Positions 46,922 through 56,285 of a stretch of DNA of 64,000 nucleotides are shown here, one piece after another (position 1 is the first letter of the stretch; every line of letters begins with the position of its first letter). Source of the DNA: Dethiobacter alkaliphilus (GTDB taxonomy: Bacteria; Bacillota; Dethiobacteria; DTU022; UBA8154); assembly GCA_016841605.1 (NCBI GenBank), contig JAENYV010000005.1, positions 70,103-134,102 on the forward strand, given 5' to 3'. The translations under genes were made by a program, and so were the position numbers. The notes under the pieces were generated by a model. It was not told the origin of the DNA, did not search any database, and worked only from the letters and a program-made list of their open reading frames with translations.

Positions 46922-47986
46922 GTGCAAAGACGTGATTGCATGGAGAATAAAACTCTTTCCGGATGGAAAAAAGGGCTGGCTATTTCTCTGGCGCTGAGCA
47001 TCACTGCTGCGCTTTTTGTTTTTTTTATCTATTTTGAAGAAGATACTTTACTTAGTATATTGACACTTCGGGCCGATTTCCTTTTTTGGGCATGCGTCTT
47101 GTTTTTCTCCCTGTGGCTTATCGAAGGACTTCGTATTAAGTTACTGATAGCTGCTCTGGGAAATGAGAAGAAAATTTCTCTTGTTGATGCTGTTCAGGTT
47201 TTCCTGGTGACCTTTTTTTTTGCCTCTGTAACCCCCTTTGCTGCCGGAGAATGGCCCGCCCAAATCGCTGCTTTGCACCGCAAAGGTTTCTCCGTCGGAG
47301 AGGCTTCTGCAGTGACTCTTACACGCGCTTTTTTAACCAAGCTGATATTTACTATAACAGCTCTCCTTTTTTTGCTGTACAATCGTGAAGAACCGATACC
47401 TGCATTTGTAAACAAGGTGTTTATTTATGCTGTTTGTGTCTCGTTTTCCCTTAGTTTTCTTTTGTTTATCTTGTTATGGCGCCCTGCTTTATTGGAATGG
47501 CTGTTGCAAAAGCTTGGCGGTCGCTCCAGGTCCGATCCTTTTCCGGAAGGGAGCAAGGAAGAAAGCGCTGAGGGGGGCAGCAGAGCTAAGAAGATAATAA
47601 AATATCTTAAAGACGAAATTAATAAGTTTTCCTTAGCAACCAGCTGTTTTGGTCATTGGAAAGCGGGAACGCTTGCTGCTATTCTTTTTTTAACAGTGCT
47701 TTTTTGGTTTTGTTTCTTAAGTATCGGGCCGATTTTGCTCATGGGGTTAAATATGCCGGTTCCGTATTTAAAGACACTTGCCTGGCAGTTTGTCGTACAG
47801 CTCATACTGCCCTATATTCCTCTTCCCGGCGGAAGTGGTGTCGTGGAATTGGCCCTGGCCGGCCTTTTTAAATTTTTTGTCCCCTCTTCCGTGCTGGGTC
47901 TTTTTATTATTGCCTGGCGTTTCTTTACTTACTATCTCTTGCTGCTTTTTGGAGGTTTTGCCGCTCTGACGAGCCTTAAGTCCTAA
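46922..47986 (+). CDS. Lysylphosphatidylglycerol synthase transmembrane-region family protein (UPF0104)
   Basis: 354 residues with about eight hydrophobic segments. Family motifs: FFFASVTPFAAGEWPAQ in the first half and ILPYIPLPGGSGVVELALAG near the C-terminus. Members are lipid-flippase-like membrane proteins, mostly of unknown function, often near glycosyltransferases. The aminoacyl-transferase domain of MprF is absent. GTG 46922 has GGAGG 6 bases upstream; ATG 46940 is the alternative. It lies just before the decayed ATP synthase genes. Confidence 0.85.
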   Translation: MQRRDCMENKTLSGWKKGLAISLALSITAALFVFFIYFEEDTLLSILTLRADFLFWACVLFFSLWLIEGLRIKLLIAALGNEKKISLVDAVQVFLVTFFFASVTPFAAGEWPAQIAALHRKGFSVGEASAVTLTRAFLTKLIFTITALLFLLYNREEPIPAFVNKVFIYAVCVSFSLSFLLFILLWRPALLEWLLQKLGGRSRSDPFPEGSKEESAEGGSRAKKIIKYLKDEINKFSLATSCFGHWKAGTLAAILFLTVLFWFCFLSIGPILLMGLNMPVPYLKTLAWQFVVQLILPYIPLPGGSGVVELALAGLFKFFVPSSVLGLFIIAWRFFTYYLLLLFGGFAALTSLKS

Positions 47987-48120
47987 TTAAGAAAGGGAAA
48001 AAAAGCACAAGAAATTTCCCCTAAAAAAAAAGGACTTTTTTAAAACACTGTCGAATTTGTAGTTTAAGTTGAGTAAAGCCTAATAGGTTATCTGTTTGAG
48101 CACGCACAAGTGGGAATATT

Positions 48121-48533
48121 TAAAGGGATTAGCCCTGGTTGCACAGTTGAGGTTGGTTGATTTTGCCGGCAATTGTGGTTCTATTTGGCAAGCTGAAGGG
48201 TGTTTACAGGTTGACTTTCGGTACATTAATGGCTGTACTCAACTTTAATTTGCCGGCAAACACACTCCGGAAATCGGTCGGTTATGATCCCGCAAGAGCA
48301 CGCCTTTACGCTACCATCCCATTTATTTAATTCGTTATTTTTTATATTTATTCATTTTGCTGGTTGCTCTGAAAAGGGCCGATATGGATTTTATATGGGC
48401 TGTCGACGGTCTTTTAATCCGCAAGGCGGTTATTCTCGGAGGGAATCTCCTTAACACGCTGTCTCGATGGCGCGGCCCAGGGAAAACTATTGCAGCCGGG
48501 AGCTGGGAAAGGGGGGAGGAAGAGAAAAGTTAA
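48121..48533 (+). pseudogene. atpI: Decayed atpI (F-type ATP synthase assembly protein)
   Basis: Two frames together give a recognisable AtpI. The first (from about 48151) reads GWLILPAIVVLFGKLKGVYR, then LMAVLNFNL, then SVGYDPARARLYATIP, and stops at TAA 48328. In another frame it continues LLVALKRADMDFIWAVDG and VILGGNLLN to TAA 48533. Hydrophobic helices, the LNF motif and the DPARARLYA segment are as expected for AtpI. At least one stop and one frameshift break it, so it cannot make a full protein. It sits where F-type atp operons usually lie, after ywlE-rpiB-glyA. Confidence 0.75.
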
Positions 48534-48540
48534 GTTTTGC

Positions 48541-48859
48541 AAGGAAAGGAGGGGACATCAGTTTAAAACCCGTTTTAAACGGCCGTACATGCCGGCTCTA
48601 ACACTCTATTTAGTAATCTCTAATCTAGAGTGGTTTAGTCCATTTTCGCATGCTGACAGCAGACTTAAATACAACCTTCACCCTGACGGCCATAACTTTT
48701 TTTCTGGTGCAGTTTAATGGTTTTAATATGTTTTACAATTTTGCTCCTGTGCTGGTACCGGTTATCGGACACGTCTATTTTGATATCTTCACCAGTGTTA
48801 TACAATCATTTGTTTTTGTTATGCTCACGATGATCTTTGTCACTATGGCTATGGATTAA
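48541..48859 (+). pseudogene. atpB: Decayed atpB (F-type ATP synthase a subunit)
   Basis: One frame has MPALTLYLVISNLEWFSPF, like the LFxLISNxxGLxP stretch of a subunits. A shift near 48650 moves to the frame with TADLNTTFTLTAITFFLVQ, the hallmark PTADLNTT motif. It then jumps straight from NMFYNF to APVLVPVIGHVYFDIFT and ends SVIQSFVFVMLTMIFVTMA, so the region with the essential Arg is deleted. The N-terminal half is also lacking. It is a clear non-functional remnant lying between the atpI and c-subunit remnants. Confidence 0.85.
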
Positions 48860-48928
48860 GATTTGAAGGGCCTTCTTTTCCGGTAAGATGCGGGAAGAGA
48901 AGAGGGAAATTTCCTTTTATATACCTTT

Positions 48929-49440
48929 TTGCAGTTTGTATCGGATGGCGGTTTTGACTGGCTTGCCCGGCAAGATCCCATGGCACCCATCCTGGCTACC
49001 TTAGCGCTGGGGGCAGGTATCGCCATGATCGGGCCAATCGGGACGGCGATTGACAGGGTTATGCCGCCGCAAAGGGGCTGAAGCGACAGCGGTGAATACC
49101 AAGGCCATGAAACAAACAACCTTTGTCATGCTTCTCGGCCAGGCGGTTAAAGAGACTTCAGGGATATTTTGCCTGGTCATTGCTTTGCTCCTGCTTATGC
49201 CAATCCCTTGATCGACCGGAACGCTACCCATTATCCTTACGGCTTCCACCCTTGGCGTAGCGTTTAGCATGCTCTCTGCTTTTGGTCCCGGGGGTAGGAC
49301 AGGGGGTTATGCTGCCGGGAAAGTTGTGCAGGCTATCTCCTGCCGGCCGAAATATTCCGGGCCGATTATGCGGGTCTTTCTTGTCGGCCGAGTGATCAGC
49401 CGGTCTAACGTTATCTATGCATGGTTATACCATTTAAAGG
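48929..49440 (+). pseudogene. atpE: Decayed F-type c subunit with two hairpins (four helices)
   Basis: Reading across frames: MAPILATLALGAGIAMIGP, GTAIDRVM, then after a shift KGAEATAVNTKAMKQTTFVM, LLGQAVKETSGIFCLVIALL, then ANPLIDR in another frame, then ILTASTLGVAFSML, FGPG, GYAAGKVVQA and SGPIMRVFLVG. This is two c-subunit hairpins in tandem, like the duplicated Na+-type c1 of Acetobacterium. The ion-binding Glu (KETSG) survives in hairpin one; hairpin two has SRSNVIYA with no carboxylate. Several frameshifts and a stop break it. The 3' end runs into the V-ATPase E gene start. Confidence 0.85.
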
Positions 49441-49450
49441 ATGGTGAAAT

Positions 49451-50053
49451 ATGTCTATTCAAGTAAAAGAACTTATTGATAAGATTAAAAATGAAGGTGT
49501 CCTGGCTGCAGAGAATGAGGCGGAGAAGATTGTTGCTGAAGCCGAGGAAAAAGCAGCTCAGATTATCAAAGACGCTAAGGCCAAGGCTGAGTCGTATAAG
49601 GCTCAGGCCGAAAAAGAAATTGAGAAACAGGAAGCTGCCGGTAGGGAAGCATTAAAGCAGGCCGCTAGAGATGTTCTGATTGGCTTGGAAAAGCAAATCA
49701 TGAAACGATTCGATGCAGTAATAAGTGAATCTGCGGATACCGCGCTAACAACGTCTCTAACTGAGAAAATTATTACTGACCTGGTCCATGCGTGGGCTGA
49801 CAAAGGCGAAGCGGGCATCAAAGTTATCCTCTCCTCAAAAGATGCCAAAAAATTAAAAGACGCTTTAAAAGGGAAGTTGTCTCAGCGCTTTAAAGAGGGG
49901 GTAGAAATCGTTCCCTCTACAAAGTTTGCCAAAGGTTTTCGTATCGGTGGCAAAAGTGGGGCGCTGTACGATTTTTCCAAAGAAAGTATAGCGGAGGTTT
50001 TGGCAGAGGCTCTTTCCCCCGACCTTGCGGCAGCTTTAAAAGAGGCAATCTGA
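49451..50053 (+). CDS. atpE: V/A-type ATPase subunit E
   Basis: Peripheral stalk subunit, 200 residues. The first 90 residues form a long charged coiled coil rich in AEKEAEKI-like repeats, and the C-terminal half is the globular E domain (KVILSSKDAKKL, GFRIGGKSGALYDFS). AAAGGATGGTG lies 4-5 bases before the ATG, within the tail of the decayed c-subunit gene. It opens a seven-gene operon (E, DUF2764, A, B, D, I, K). No clear promoter was found directly upstream; it may lie within the pseudogenes. Confidence 0.9.
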   Translation: MSIQVKELIDKIKNEGVLAAENEAEKIVAEAEEKAAQIIKDAKAKAESYKAQAEKEIEKQEAAGREALKQAARDVLIGLEKQIMKRFDAVISESADTALTTSLTEKIITDLVHAWADKGEAGIKVILSSKDAKKLKDALKGKLSQRFKEGVEIVPSTKFAKGFRIGGKSGALYDFSKESIAEVLAEALSPDLAAALKEAI

Positions 50054-50072
50054 GTATTGGGAGGAAAATGTC

Positions 50073-50618
50073 TTGAGATATAATTATTACACGGTAGCTG
50101 CCTTGGAAAATATTAGGCTCGATGAAAAAGTCCCCATCAGCGAGGACAAATTTTTGCAGTTTGCAGAAGACACCATAGATGCGAGAGATTATCAAGTCCT
50201 GCTCAAAAGCCGTTGGGGCCTCACTGAGCCAACAGGATTATCTTTCGCTGATCGGATTCTCTCCTGGGAAAAAGAACTACGGCTGGAATTGGCTAAAGCC
50301 CGGATTTCGAAAATACATTTCGATCCGGCTCCGGCGTTACCTTCCTCCGATGGTAATGACTCCTTACTGGAACAAGTGCGTGCAGTCATGGCTCTGGATT
50401 CGCCTTTGGATGCGGAACGTTTCCTGGATCATTTACGGTGGAGTTTTCTAGAGAATATGGGTGCTTGCCATTTTTTTGACCTTGAGGCTTTAGTCGTGTA
50501 CTACCTTAAACTTCAGCTCGCTTTGCGTCAGGAGAAATTTCAGGAGGAACTTGGTCGGGAGTCTTTTGAAAAGGCATACACTGCCGTAACTGATAGTTTC
50601 AATCTAACTACGCTATAG
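50073..50618 (+). CDS. DUF2764 family protein of V-type ATPase operon
   Basis: 181 residues, mainly helical. DUF2764 proteins occur between the E and A genes in the compact V-ATPase operons of spirochaetes, chlamydiae and Bacteroidetes, where no classical C subunit gene exists; it may therefore stand in for subunit C as rotor-stalk coupling. That role is inferred from position. TTG start with GGGAGG 8 bases upstream. Six bases separate it from the A subunit gene. Confidence 0.82.
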   Translation: MRYNYYTVAALENIRLDEKVPISEDKFLQFAEDTIDARDYQVLLKSRWGLTEPTGLSFADRILSWEKELRLELAKARISKIHFDPAPALPSSDGNDSLLEQVRAVMALDSPLDAERFLDHLRWSFLENMGACHFFDLEALVVYYLKLQLALRQEKFQEELGRESFEKAYTAVTDSFNLTTL

Positions 50619-50624
50619 AAATGG

Positions 50625-52376
50625 GTGAGGACGATAAACAAGGTAATTGGAGTTAGCGGAAATATGGTTTCTGTGGAATTTACCGGCGAAGCTACGATGA
50701 ACGAAGTCTGTTACATCCATTCCGGGGGAAAGAGATTAAAATCCGAGATCATCCGTATTAATGGTAATGTGGCTGATATCCAGGTCTTTGAGATGACTAC
50801 GGGAATTGGTGTAGGAGATGATGTGGAATTCACCGGTGAGTTATTGAGTGTGCAACTGGGCCCCGGTTTGCTGGGGCAGGTATATGATGGATTACAAAAC
50901 CCCTTACCCAAGCTGGCGGAAGAATGTGGATTTTTCCTGGACCGGGGCGTGTATCTCTCGGCTCTCAACGAGACTAAGGTGTGGGAATTTACCCCGTCCG
51001 TAGAAGCCGGGGCCAAAGTAGAAGCCGGTGACCAAATCGGTTTTGTCAAGGAAGGCATTTTTAACCATTGGATTATGGTACCGTTCCAGCTTGGAGGTGT
51101 TTTGACCGTTAAGCGTATTGTTGCGGCGGGAGGTTACACCGTTAATGACACTGTGGCGGAGGTTGAAGATGAAAAAGGAGACCTTCACCCCTTGACGATG
51201 GTTTTTAACTGGCCTGTTAAAAGGGCTGTTAAATGCTATGCAGAGCGTTTGAAACCATCAGAAACATTGATTACAAAATTAAGAATTATCGACACCTTTA
51301 TTCCTGTGGCTAAAGGCGGAACCTACTGCATCCCCGGTCCGTTTGGTGCCGGTAAAACGGTCCTGCAGCAGGTTACTTCCAAAAATGCCGAAGTGGATAT
51401 AGTTATCATCGCCGCTTGCGGTGAACGTGCCGGTGAGGTGGTGGAGACCATCAAAGAGTTCCCGGAGCTGCTTGACCCGAAAACCGGTCGTTCTTTAATG
51501 GAAAGGACCGTCATTATCTGCAATACTTCATCCATGCCGGTAGCAGCCCGGGAAGCTTCCGTCTATACAGCTGTTTCCATAGGCGAGTATTACCGCCAGA
51601 TGGGTCTAAACGTTCTTCTGCTGGCAGATTCAACATCACGGTGGGCCCAGGCGATGCGCGAAATGTCCGGCAGACTGGAAGAAATCCCCGGGGAGGAAGC
51701 ATTTCCCGCGTATTTGGAGTCCTTGATTGCTGCCTTCTACGAGCGGGCCGGCATTGTCCGTCTTAAGAACGGCGGTAATGGTTCGGTAACCATCGGCGGA
51801 ACTGTTTCGCCTGCCGGCGGCAATTTTGAGGAACCGGTGACCCAGGCTACCTTGAAGGTTGTGGGAGCCTTTCACGGCTTGTCGCGTCAGCGCTCCGACG
51901 CTCGCAAGTATCCTGCTATCCACCCCCTGGAGTCATGGTCAAAATACACGGGTATCATTGATGAGAAAAAAACTGAGTATGGTCGCTCTATTCTCTTTAA
52001 GGGCGACGAGGTGGACCAAATGATGAAAGTGGTTGGTGAAGAAGGGACCTCACTGGATGATTATATTATTTATCTCAAATCGGATTTACTGGACTTCGTT
52101 TATGTCCAGCAGAACTCGTTTGACCCCGTAGATGCTGCCGTTGAGCCTGAACGTCAACAGCATGTCTACGATATTCTCATGGATATCCTGACGGCCAAAT
52201 TAGATTTTGCCGGAAAAGATGAAGCCCGCACCTGGTTTAACAGGGTACGTCAGAACTTTCTTGACTATAATGGTAAAGAATGGAAGAGCGACGAGTTCAA
52301 TAAATTGGAAGCAACCATCTCTCAATTGCTGGCCGACAAGAAAATAGGTGCTGAAGCTTATGCCGAAGGTTTTTAG
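50625..52376 (+). CDS. atpA: V/A-type ATPase catalytic subunit A
   Basis: 583 residues. Nucleotide-binding catalytic subunit. The P-loop is [12 protein letters not shown] (about residue 240), followed by the conserved [36 protein letters not shown] and the non-homologous insertion typical of V/A-type A subunits before it. GTG 50625 is used; its binding site is weak, so translation may be coupled to the DUF2764 gene. Subunit B follows 29 bases on. Confidence 0.95.
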   Translation: MRTINKVIGVSGNMVSVEFTGEATMNEVCYIHSGGKRLKSEIIRINGNVADIQVFEMTTGIGVGDDVEFTGELLSVQLGPGLLGQVYDGLQNPLPKLAEECGFFLDRGVYLSALNETKVWEFTPSVEAGAKVEAGDQIGFVKEGIFNHWIMVPFQLGGVLTVKRIVAAGGYTVNDTVAEVEDEKGDLHPLTMVFNWPVKRAVKCYAERLKPSETLITKLRIIDTFIPVAKGGTYCIPGPFGAGKTVLQQVTSKNAEVDIVIIAACGERAGEVVETIKEFPELLDPKTGRSLMERTVIICNTSSMPVAAREASVYTAVSIGEYYRQMGLNVLLLADSTSRWAQAMREMSGRLEEIPGEEAFPAYLESLIAAFYERAGIVRLKNGGNGSVTIGGTVSPAGGNFEEPVTQATLKVVGAFHGLSRQRSDARKYPAIHPLESWSKYTGIIDEKKTEYGRSILFKGDEVDQMMKVVGEEGTSLDDYIIYLKSDLLDFVYVQQNSFDPVDAAVEPERQQHVYDILMDILTAKLDFAGKDEARTWFNRVRQNFLDYNGKEWKSDEFNKLEATISQLLADKKIGAEAYAEGF

Positions 52377-52405
52377 GCTGGCGAACCAAGGAGGAGGGTA
52401 TAAAT

Positions 52406-53704
52406 TTGCAAAAAGTATATAGTAAAATTGAATCAATCTCTGGAAACGTTATTACAGTGACTGCGACGGGAGTGCGTAATAAAGAGCTTGCCGTTGTGGA
52501 AACCAGGTATGGTCCGTCTTTGGCGGAAGTTATCCGTTTGAAACGTGATGAAGTGGCCCTGCAGGTGTTTAATGGCGGAAGGGGCGTATCCACCGGGGAT
52601 GAGGTCAGATTTATGGGCGAACCCATGAAGGTTTCCTTTTCCGATAACCTTTTAGGGCGGATCTTTGATGGTTCAGGACGACCACGGGATGGCGGCCCTG
52701 AACTTGCCGATACTTTGATTGAAATCGGCGGACCTTCCGTCAACCCCGCCAGGCGTATTGTTCCTCAAAACATGGTTCGTACCGGGATTCCCATGATCGA
52801 CGTTTTTAATTCGCTGGTGGAGTCGCAGAAGCTTCCTATCTTTTCTGTTTCGGGAGAACCTTATAACGAACTTCTGGCCAGGATTGCCCTGCAGGCTGAG
52901 GTTGACATTATTATTCTCGGCGGCATGGGTCTTAAATACGATGACTATCTTTTCTTTAAGGAGACCCTGGAAAAGGGCGGCGTTCTGTCCCGGACAGTCT
53001 TTTTTGTGCATACCGCTGCTGACCCTGTGGTGGAATCCCTGCTGGTGCCCGATGTTTCCCTGGCTGTCGCGGAAAATTTTGCTATTCACGGCAGGCGGGT
53101 ACTGGTGTTGCTGACGGATATGACCAACTTTGCCGATGCTATGAAAGAAATTGCTATTACCATGGAGCAGGTTCCGTCTAACCGTGGATACCCCGGGGAC
53201 CTTTATACCCAGTTAGCTTCCCGGTATGAAAAGGCTGTTGACTTTGAGGGGTCAGGTTCCATCACCATCCTTGGGGTAACGACCATGCCCGGCGATGATG
53301 TTACCCACCCGGTTCCGGATAACACCGGGTACATTACTGAAGGACAGTTTTATCTGCGTAACGGCCGCATCGAACCGTTCGGCTCCCTTTCCAGGTTAAA
53401 ACAGCAGGTAAACGGCAAGACCCGGCCGGATCATCGTGCTATAATGGACGGCATGATCAAATTGTACGCTGCTTACAAGGAGTCCCTGGAGAAGAAATCC
53501 ATGGGATTTAAAATGTCGGACTGGGACGAGAAACTTTTGACTTATGGCGAAATGTTTGAACGGGAGATGATGGATCTTTCCGTGAACATTCCCCTGGAGG
53601 CCGCCTTGGACAAAGGCTGGGAAATTATGGCCAGCTGTTTTGTGCCGGAGGAAACAGGGTTAAAGTCGGAACTAATTGACCAATACTGGACGAATAAGGT
53701 GTAG
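52406..53704 (+). CDS. atpB: V/A-type ATPase subunit B
   Basis: 432 residues. Non-catalytic nucleotide-binding partner of A. The P-loop is degenerate ([14 protein letters not shown]), as expected for B subunits; [39 protein letters not shown] and [17 protein letters not shown] are typical. TTG start with GGAGGAGGGT about 7 bases upstream. Four bases separate it from subunit D. Confidence 0.95.
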   Translation: MQKVYSKIESISGNVITVTATGVRNKELAVVETRYGPSLAEVIRLKRDEVALQVFNGGRGVSTGDEVRFMGEPMKVSFSDNLLGRIFDGSGRPRDGGPELADTLIEIGGPSVNPARRIVPQNMVRTGIPMIDVFNSLVESQKLPIFSVSGEPYNELLARIALQAEVDIIILGGMGLKYDDYLFFKETLEKGGVLSRTVFFVHTAADPVVESLLVPDVSLAVAENFAIHGRRVLVLLTDMTNFADAMKEIAITMEQVPSNRGYPGDLYTQLASRYEKAVDFEGSGSITILGVTTMPGDDVTHPVPDNTGYITEGQFYLRNGRIEPFGSLSRLKQQVNGKTRPDHRAIMDGMIKLYAAYKESLEKKSMGFKMSDWDEKLLTYGEMFEREMMDLSVNIPLEAALDKGWEIMASCFVPEETGLKSELIDQYWTNKV

Positions 53705-53707
53705 GCT

Positions 53708-54304
53708 ATGGCAAAAATAAAATTTAGCAAAAATGAATTAAAGAAACAAAAAGACGAGCTCAAAAGGTTCGAGCGCTATTTGCCGACACTGGTTATGAAG
53801 AAGCAGCTGCTGCAGATGGAGATACGGCAAGTTGAGGTGCAAATAGAAGAGAAACGCCTGGAGCGGGAAAACATGTACGCTGATCTGATGAGCTGGGTTC
53901 ATGTATTTGGAGAGGAGATAAATCTTGACGAGCTGGTCAAAATTCAAGAGGCAGATTTAAGCTCCACCAACATCGCCGGTGTGGATATCCCTGCTTTAAG
54001 GGAAATTATATATGAGAAGATTCCCTATGACCTTATGGCATACCCCCTGTGGGTAGATGCCGGTATCAAAAAGCTGAAAGAACTTATTTCTAGGGACATG
54101 GAGCTGTCTGTCCTGGAAAAGCAAGCAGACTTATTGGGAGATGAGCTGAGAGTTACCACACAACGAGTCAACCTGTTCGAAAAGGTAAAGATACCTGAAA
54201 CAAGGGAGAACATCCGGCTTATCAACATTTTCCTTGGCGATCAACAGACAGCAGCCGTTGTGCGGGGCAAAATGGCTAAAAGTAAACTGGTGAGGGGGGC
54301 GTAA
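53708..54304 (+). CDS. atpD: V/A-type ATPase subunit D
   Basis: 198 residues. Central rotor shaft. Long N- and C-terminal coiled coils (FSKNELKKQKDELKRFERYL; QRVNLFEKVKIPETRENIR, where the last motif is the family signature). It lies 4 bases after B and 4 bases before I, consistent with one tightly coupled transcript. The F subunit that normally accompanies D is not found. Confidence 0.92.
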   Translation: MAKIKFSKNELKKQKDELKRFERYLPTLVMKKQLLQMEIRQVEVQIEEKRLERENMYADLMSWVHVFGEEINLDELVKIQEADLSSTNIAGVDIPALREIIYEKIPYDLMAYPLWVDAGIKKLKELISRDMELSVLEKQADLLGDELRVTTQRVNLFEKVKIPETRENIRLINIFLGDQQTAAVVRGKMAKSKLVRGA

Positions 54305-54307
54305 GCG

Positions 54308-56251
54308 ATGATTATAGAGATGAAAAAAATATCTATGGTTGTCCAAACCAAAGATAAAGAATCAACTCTAGATTTACTCGGTGAGCTTGGCCTTGTCCAC
54401 CTGGAGGACTATCAGTGTTCTTCCCCGGAAGTTGAGAAAGCTATGGCCAAAATGAAAAGGGCGGAAACTGCCTATATCTTTTTGGCGGAATTCAAAACCA
54501 AGGAAGAACTGTCCCCACCATCTTTAAGTACGGTTGAGGCGGTAGAGGATGTGTTGCAGATCAGGGAGAATCTTCAGGCCGTTAGGGAGCGGGTAGAAAC
54601 TTTAGAGAAGAGAATTGCTGAACTGCAAAACTGGGGGGATTTTGATCCCGCAGACTTTAAATTTTTCGCGGACAGAGGCTACCATCTTAAAATCTACACT
54701 GTTTCCCGCGATAAAATTGAAAGAATGGATGATATCCAGGGTGACGTAGTGGTTTTAAGAGAGGACAAAAAAGGTCTTGCTTTTGCCCATATTACTAAAG
54801 AGCCTGTGACCCTGGAGGATTTTGACGAATTTATCATCCCTCCTCAAAGCCTCAGCGCTATGCAGGCAGAAAAAAATGAATTATCGAAGAAATTCGAGGA
54901 AATTAGTGGAAAAGCACAATATTATTATGGCCTCAGGCCTGCTCTTAAAGCCTATGTGGATAGTTTGGAATCGAATCTTAAGTATTGGATTGCTAAAGCA
55001 AACGCGATGGATGAAGAAAACCTCACTGCTATTGTTGGTTATCTTCCAGTTGACGAGGTGCAGGACGTACAAAGTTGGGCCCGCCAAAATTCTGTCGCCA
55101 TAGCCATAACGGATCCTGACCCGTCAGACCCCATACCCACTCTAGTCCGCAATCCCAAGTGGTTGGAAATTGTTAAACCTGTTTTTCAGTTTATGGGCAC
55201 GGTGCCCGGCTATAAAGAATTGGATATTAGCTTGTTTTTTCTTGTGTTTTTCACCATATTTTTTGCCATGATTATCGGGGATGCTGCCTATGGTGCCGTT
55301 TTTTTCCTAGGAGGATTAGGGTTAGTATTCTACAGCAAGTCCAAAAGAGAGAAGCCCCCTTTGGTAGCAACGCTTTTTACGTTACTTGGTGCGGCCACAG
55401 TAGTTTGGGGGAGTATAAACGGTTCCTGGTTTGGAAGTCCCGAACTGATCGAGGGAACTTTCCTGGAAAAACTGGTAATTCCCCAGTTAACGGAAGGGTT
55501 TAACTTTTACACCCCTGCCGGGGACTTTTATAAGGAATTAAGAAGTCAGGATGTCATTATGATCTTGTGTTTCATTATCGCTTTAATCCATCTGACTATC
55601 GCTCAAGTTTGGAATTTTTTACAAGCTCTAGGCCAACGTTCCCTGCAAGCTGTGGGTCAGGTTGGATGGATGCTCATAAACTTTGGTCTCTTCTACCTGG
55701 TTTTAGATATGGTGAGTAGTTTTAATCTTGATGAGGCTTTTGGCACGGGAGGTCTTATCTCGAGCGTAAGTTTAAATTTAATTTTTGTCGGATTAGGACT
55801 GGTGGTCCTTTTCGGCTCACAAGAGGGTAACTTTTTCAAAGGGATTCTTGGAGGCCTTGGAGGGTTGCCGAATACTGTCCTGAATAGCATTTCAGCTTTT
55901 GGTGATATCATTTCCTATGTAAGACTTTTCGCCATGGGGCTGGCTGGAGCCGAAATCGCGAGAGCTTTTAATGAGATGGGCGCTCCCCTTTTATCGGGCA
56001 AAACCTTTATTTTCGGAGTACTGATATTATTAATTGGGCACATTTTTAATTTCGTGCTATGCGCCTTGGGAGTGCTAGTTCACGGAATTCGTTTGAAAAT
56101 GCTGGAATTCTCCGGCCGTCTTGGTATACAGTGGTCCGGTCACGAGTATAACCCATTCAGCGTTCGGAGAGATATCGCAAGCTCAGCAGCGATACCTGCG
56201 GAAGAGCGAAAAATGAGCCCCTCCAGTGGTTTATCTCAAAACATGAGCTAA
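54308..56251 (+). CDS. atpI: V/A-type ATPase subunit I (membrane a subunit)
   Basis: 647 residues. Soluble N-terminal half with coiled coils, and a C-terminal half with seven to eight transmembrane helices. The essential Arg for ion translocation lies in ISYVRLFAMGLAGAEIA (about residue 539), and GHIFNFVLCALGVLVHGIRL is the following family motif. It forms the ion path with the K ring. It starts 4 bases after D, and K follows after 35 bases. Confidence 0.94.
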   Translation: MIIEMKKISMVVQTKDKESTLDLLGELGLVHLEDYQCSSPEVEKAMAKMKRAETAYIFLAEFKTKEELSPPSLSTVEAVEDVLQIRENLQAVRERVETLEKRIAELQNWGDFDPADFKFFADRGYHLKIYTVSRDKIERMDDIQGDVVVLREDKKGLAFAHITKEPVTLEDFDEFIIPPQSLSAMQAEKNELSKKFEEISGKAQYYYGLRPALKAYVDSLESNLKYWIAKANAMDEENLTAIVGYLPVDEVQDVQSWARQNSVAIAITDPDPSDPIPTLVRNPKWLEIVKPVFQFMGTVPGYKELDISLFFLVFFTIFFAMIIGDAAYGAVFFLGGLGLVFYSKSKREKPPLVATLFTLLGAATVVWGSINGSWFGSPELIEGTFLEKLVIPQLTEGFNFYTPAGDFYKELRSQDVIMILCFIIALIHLTIAQVWNFLQALGQRSLQAVGQVGWMLINFGLFYLVLDMVSSFNLDEAFGTGGLISSVSLNLIFVGLGLVVLFGSQEGNFFKGILGGLGGLPNTVLNSISAFGDIISYVRLFAMGLAGAEIARAFNEMGAPLLSGKTFIFGVLILLIGHIFNFVLCALGVLVHGIRLKMLEFSGRLGIQWSGHEYNPFSVRRDIASSAAIPAEERKMSPSSGLSQNMS

Positions 56252-56285
56252 ATGAAAATATTACAACGAAAAGGAGCGTAATAAT

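Noticed and set aside
48490-48717. Two short open frames (48490-48717 and 48650-48859) as genuine small genes
   Set aside because: Their translations are fragments of the decayed atpI/atpB region read in alternating frames, not independent proteins.
48856-49270. Minus-strand frames of 87-89 codons over the c-subunit remnant
   Set aside because: They are antisense to clear c-subunit-like sequence and have no motif of their own.
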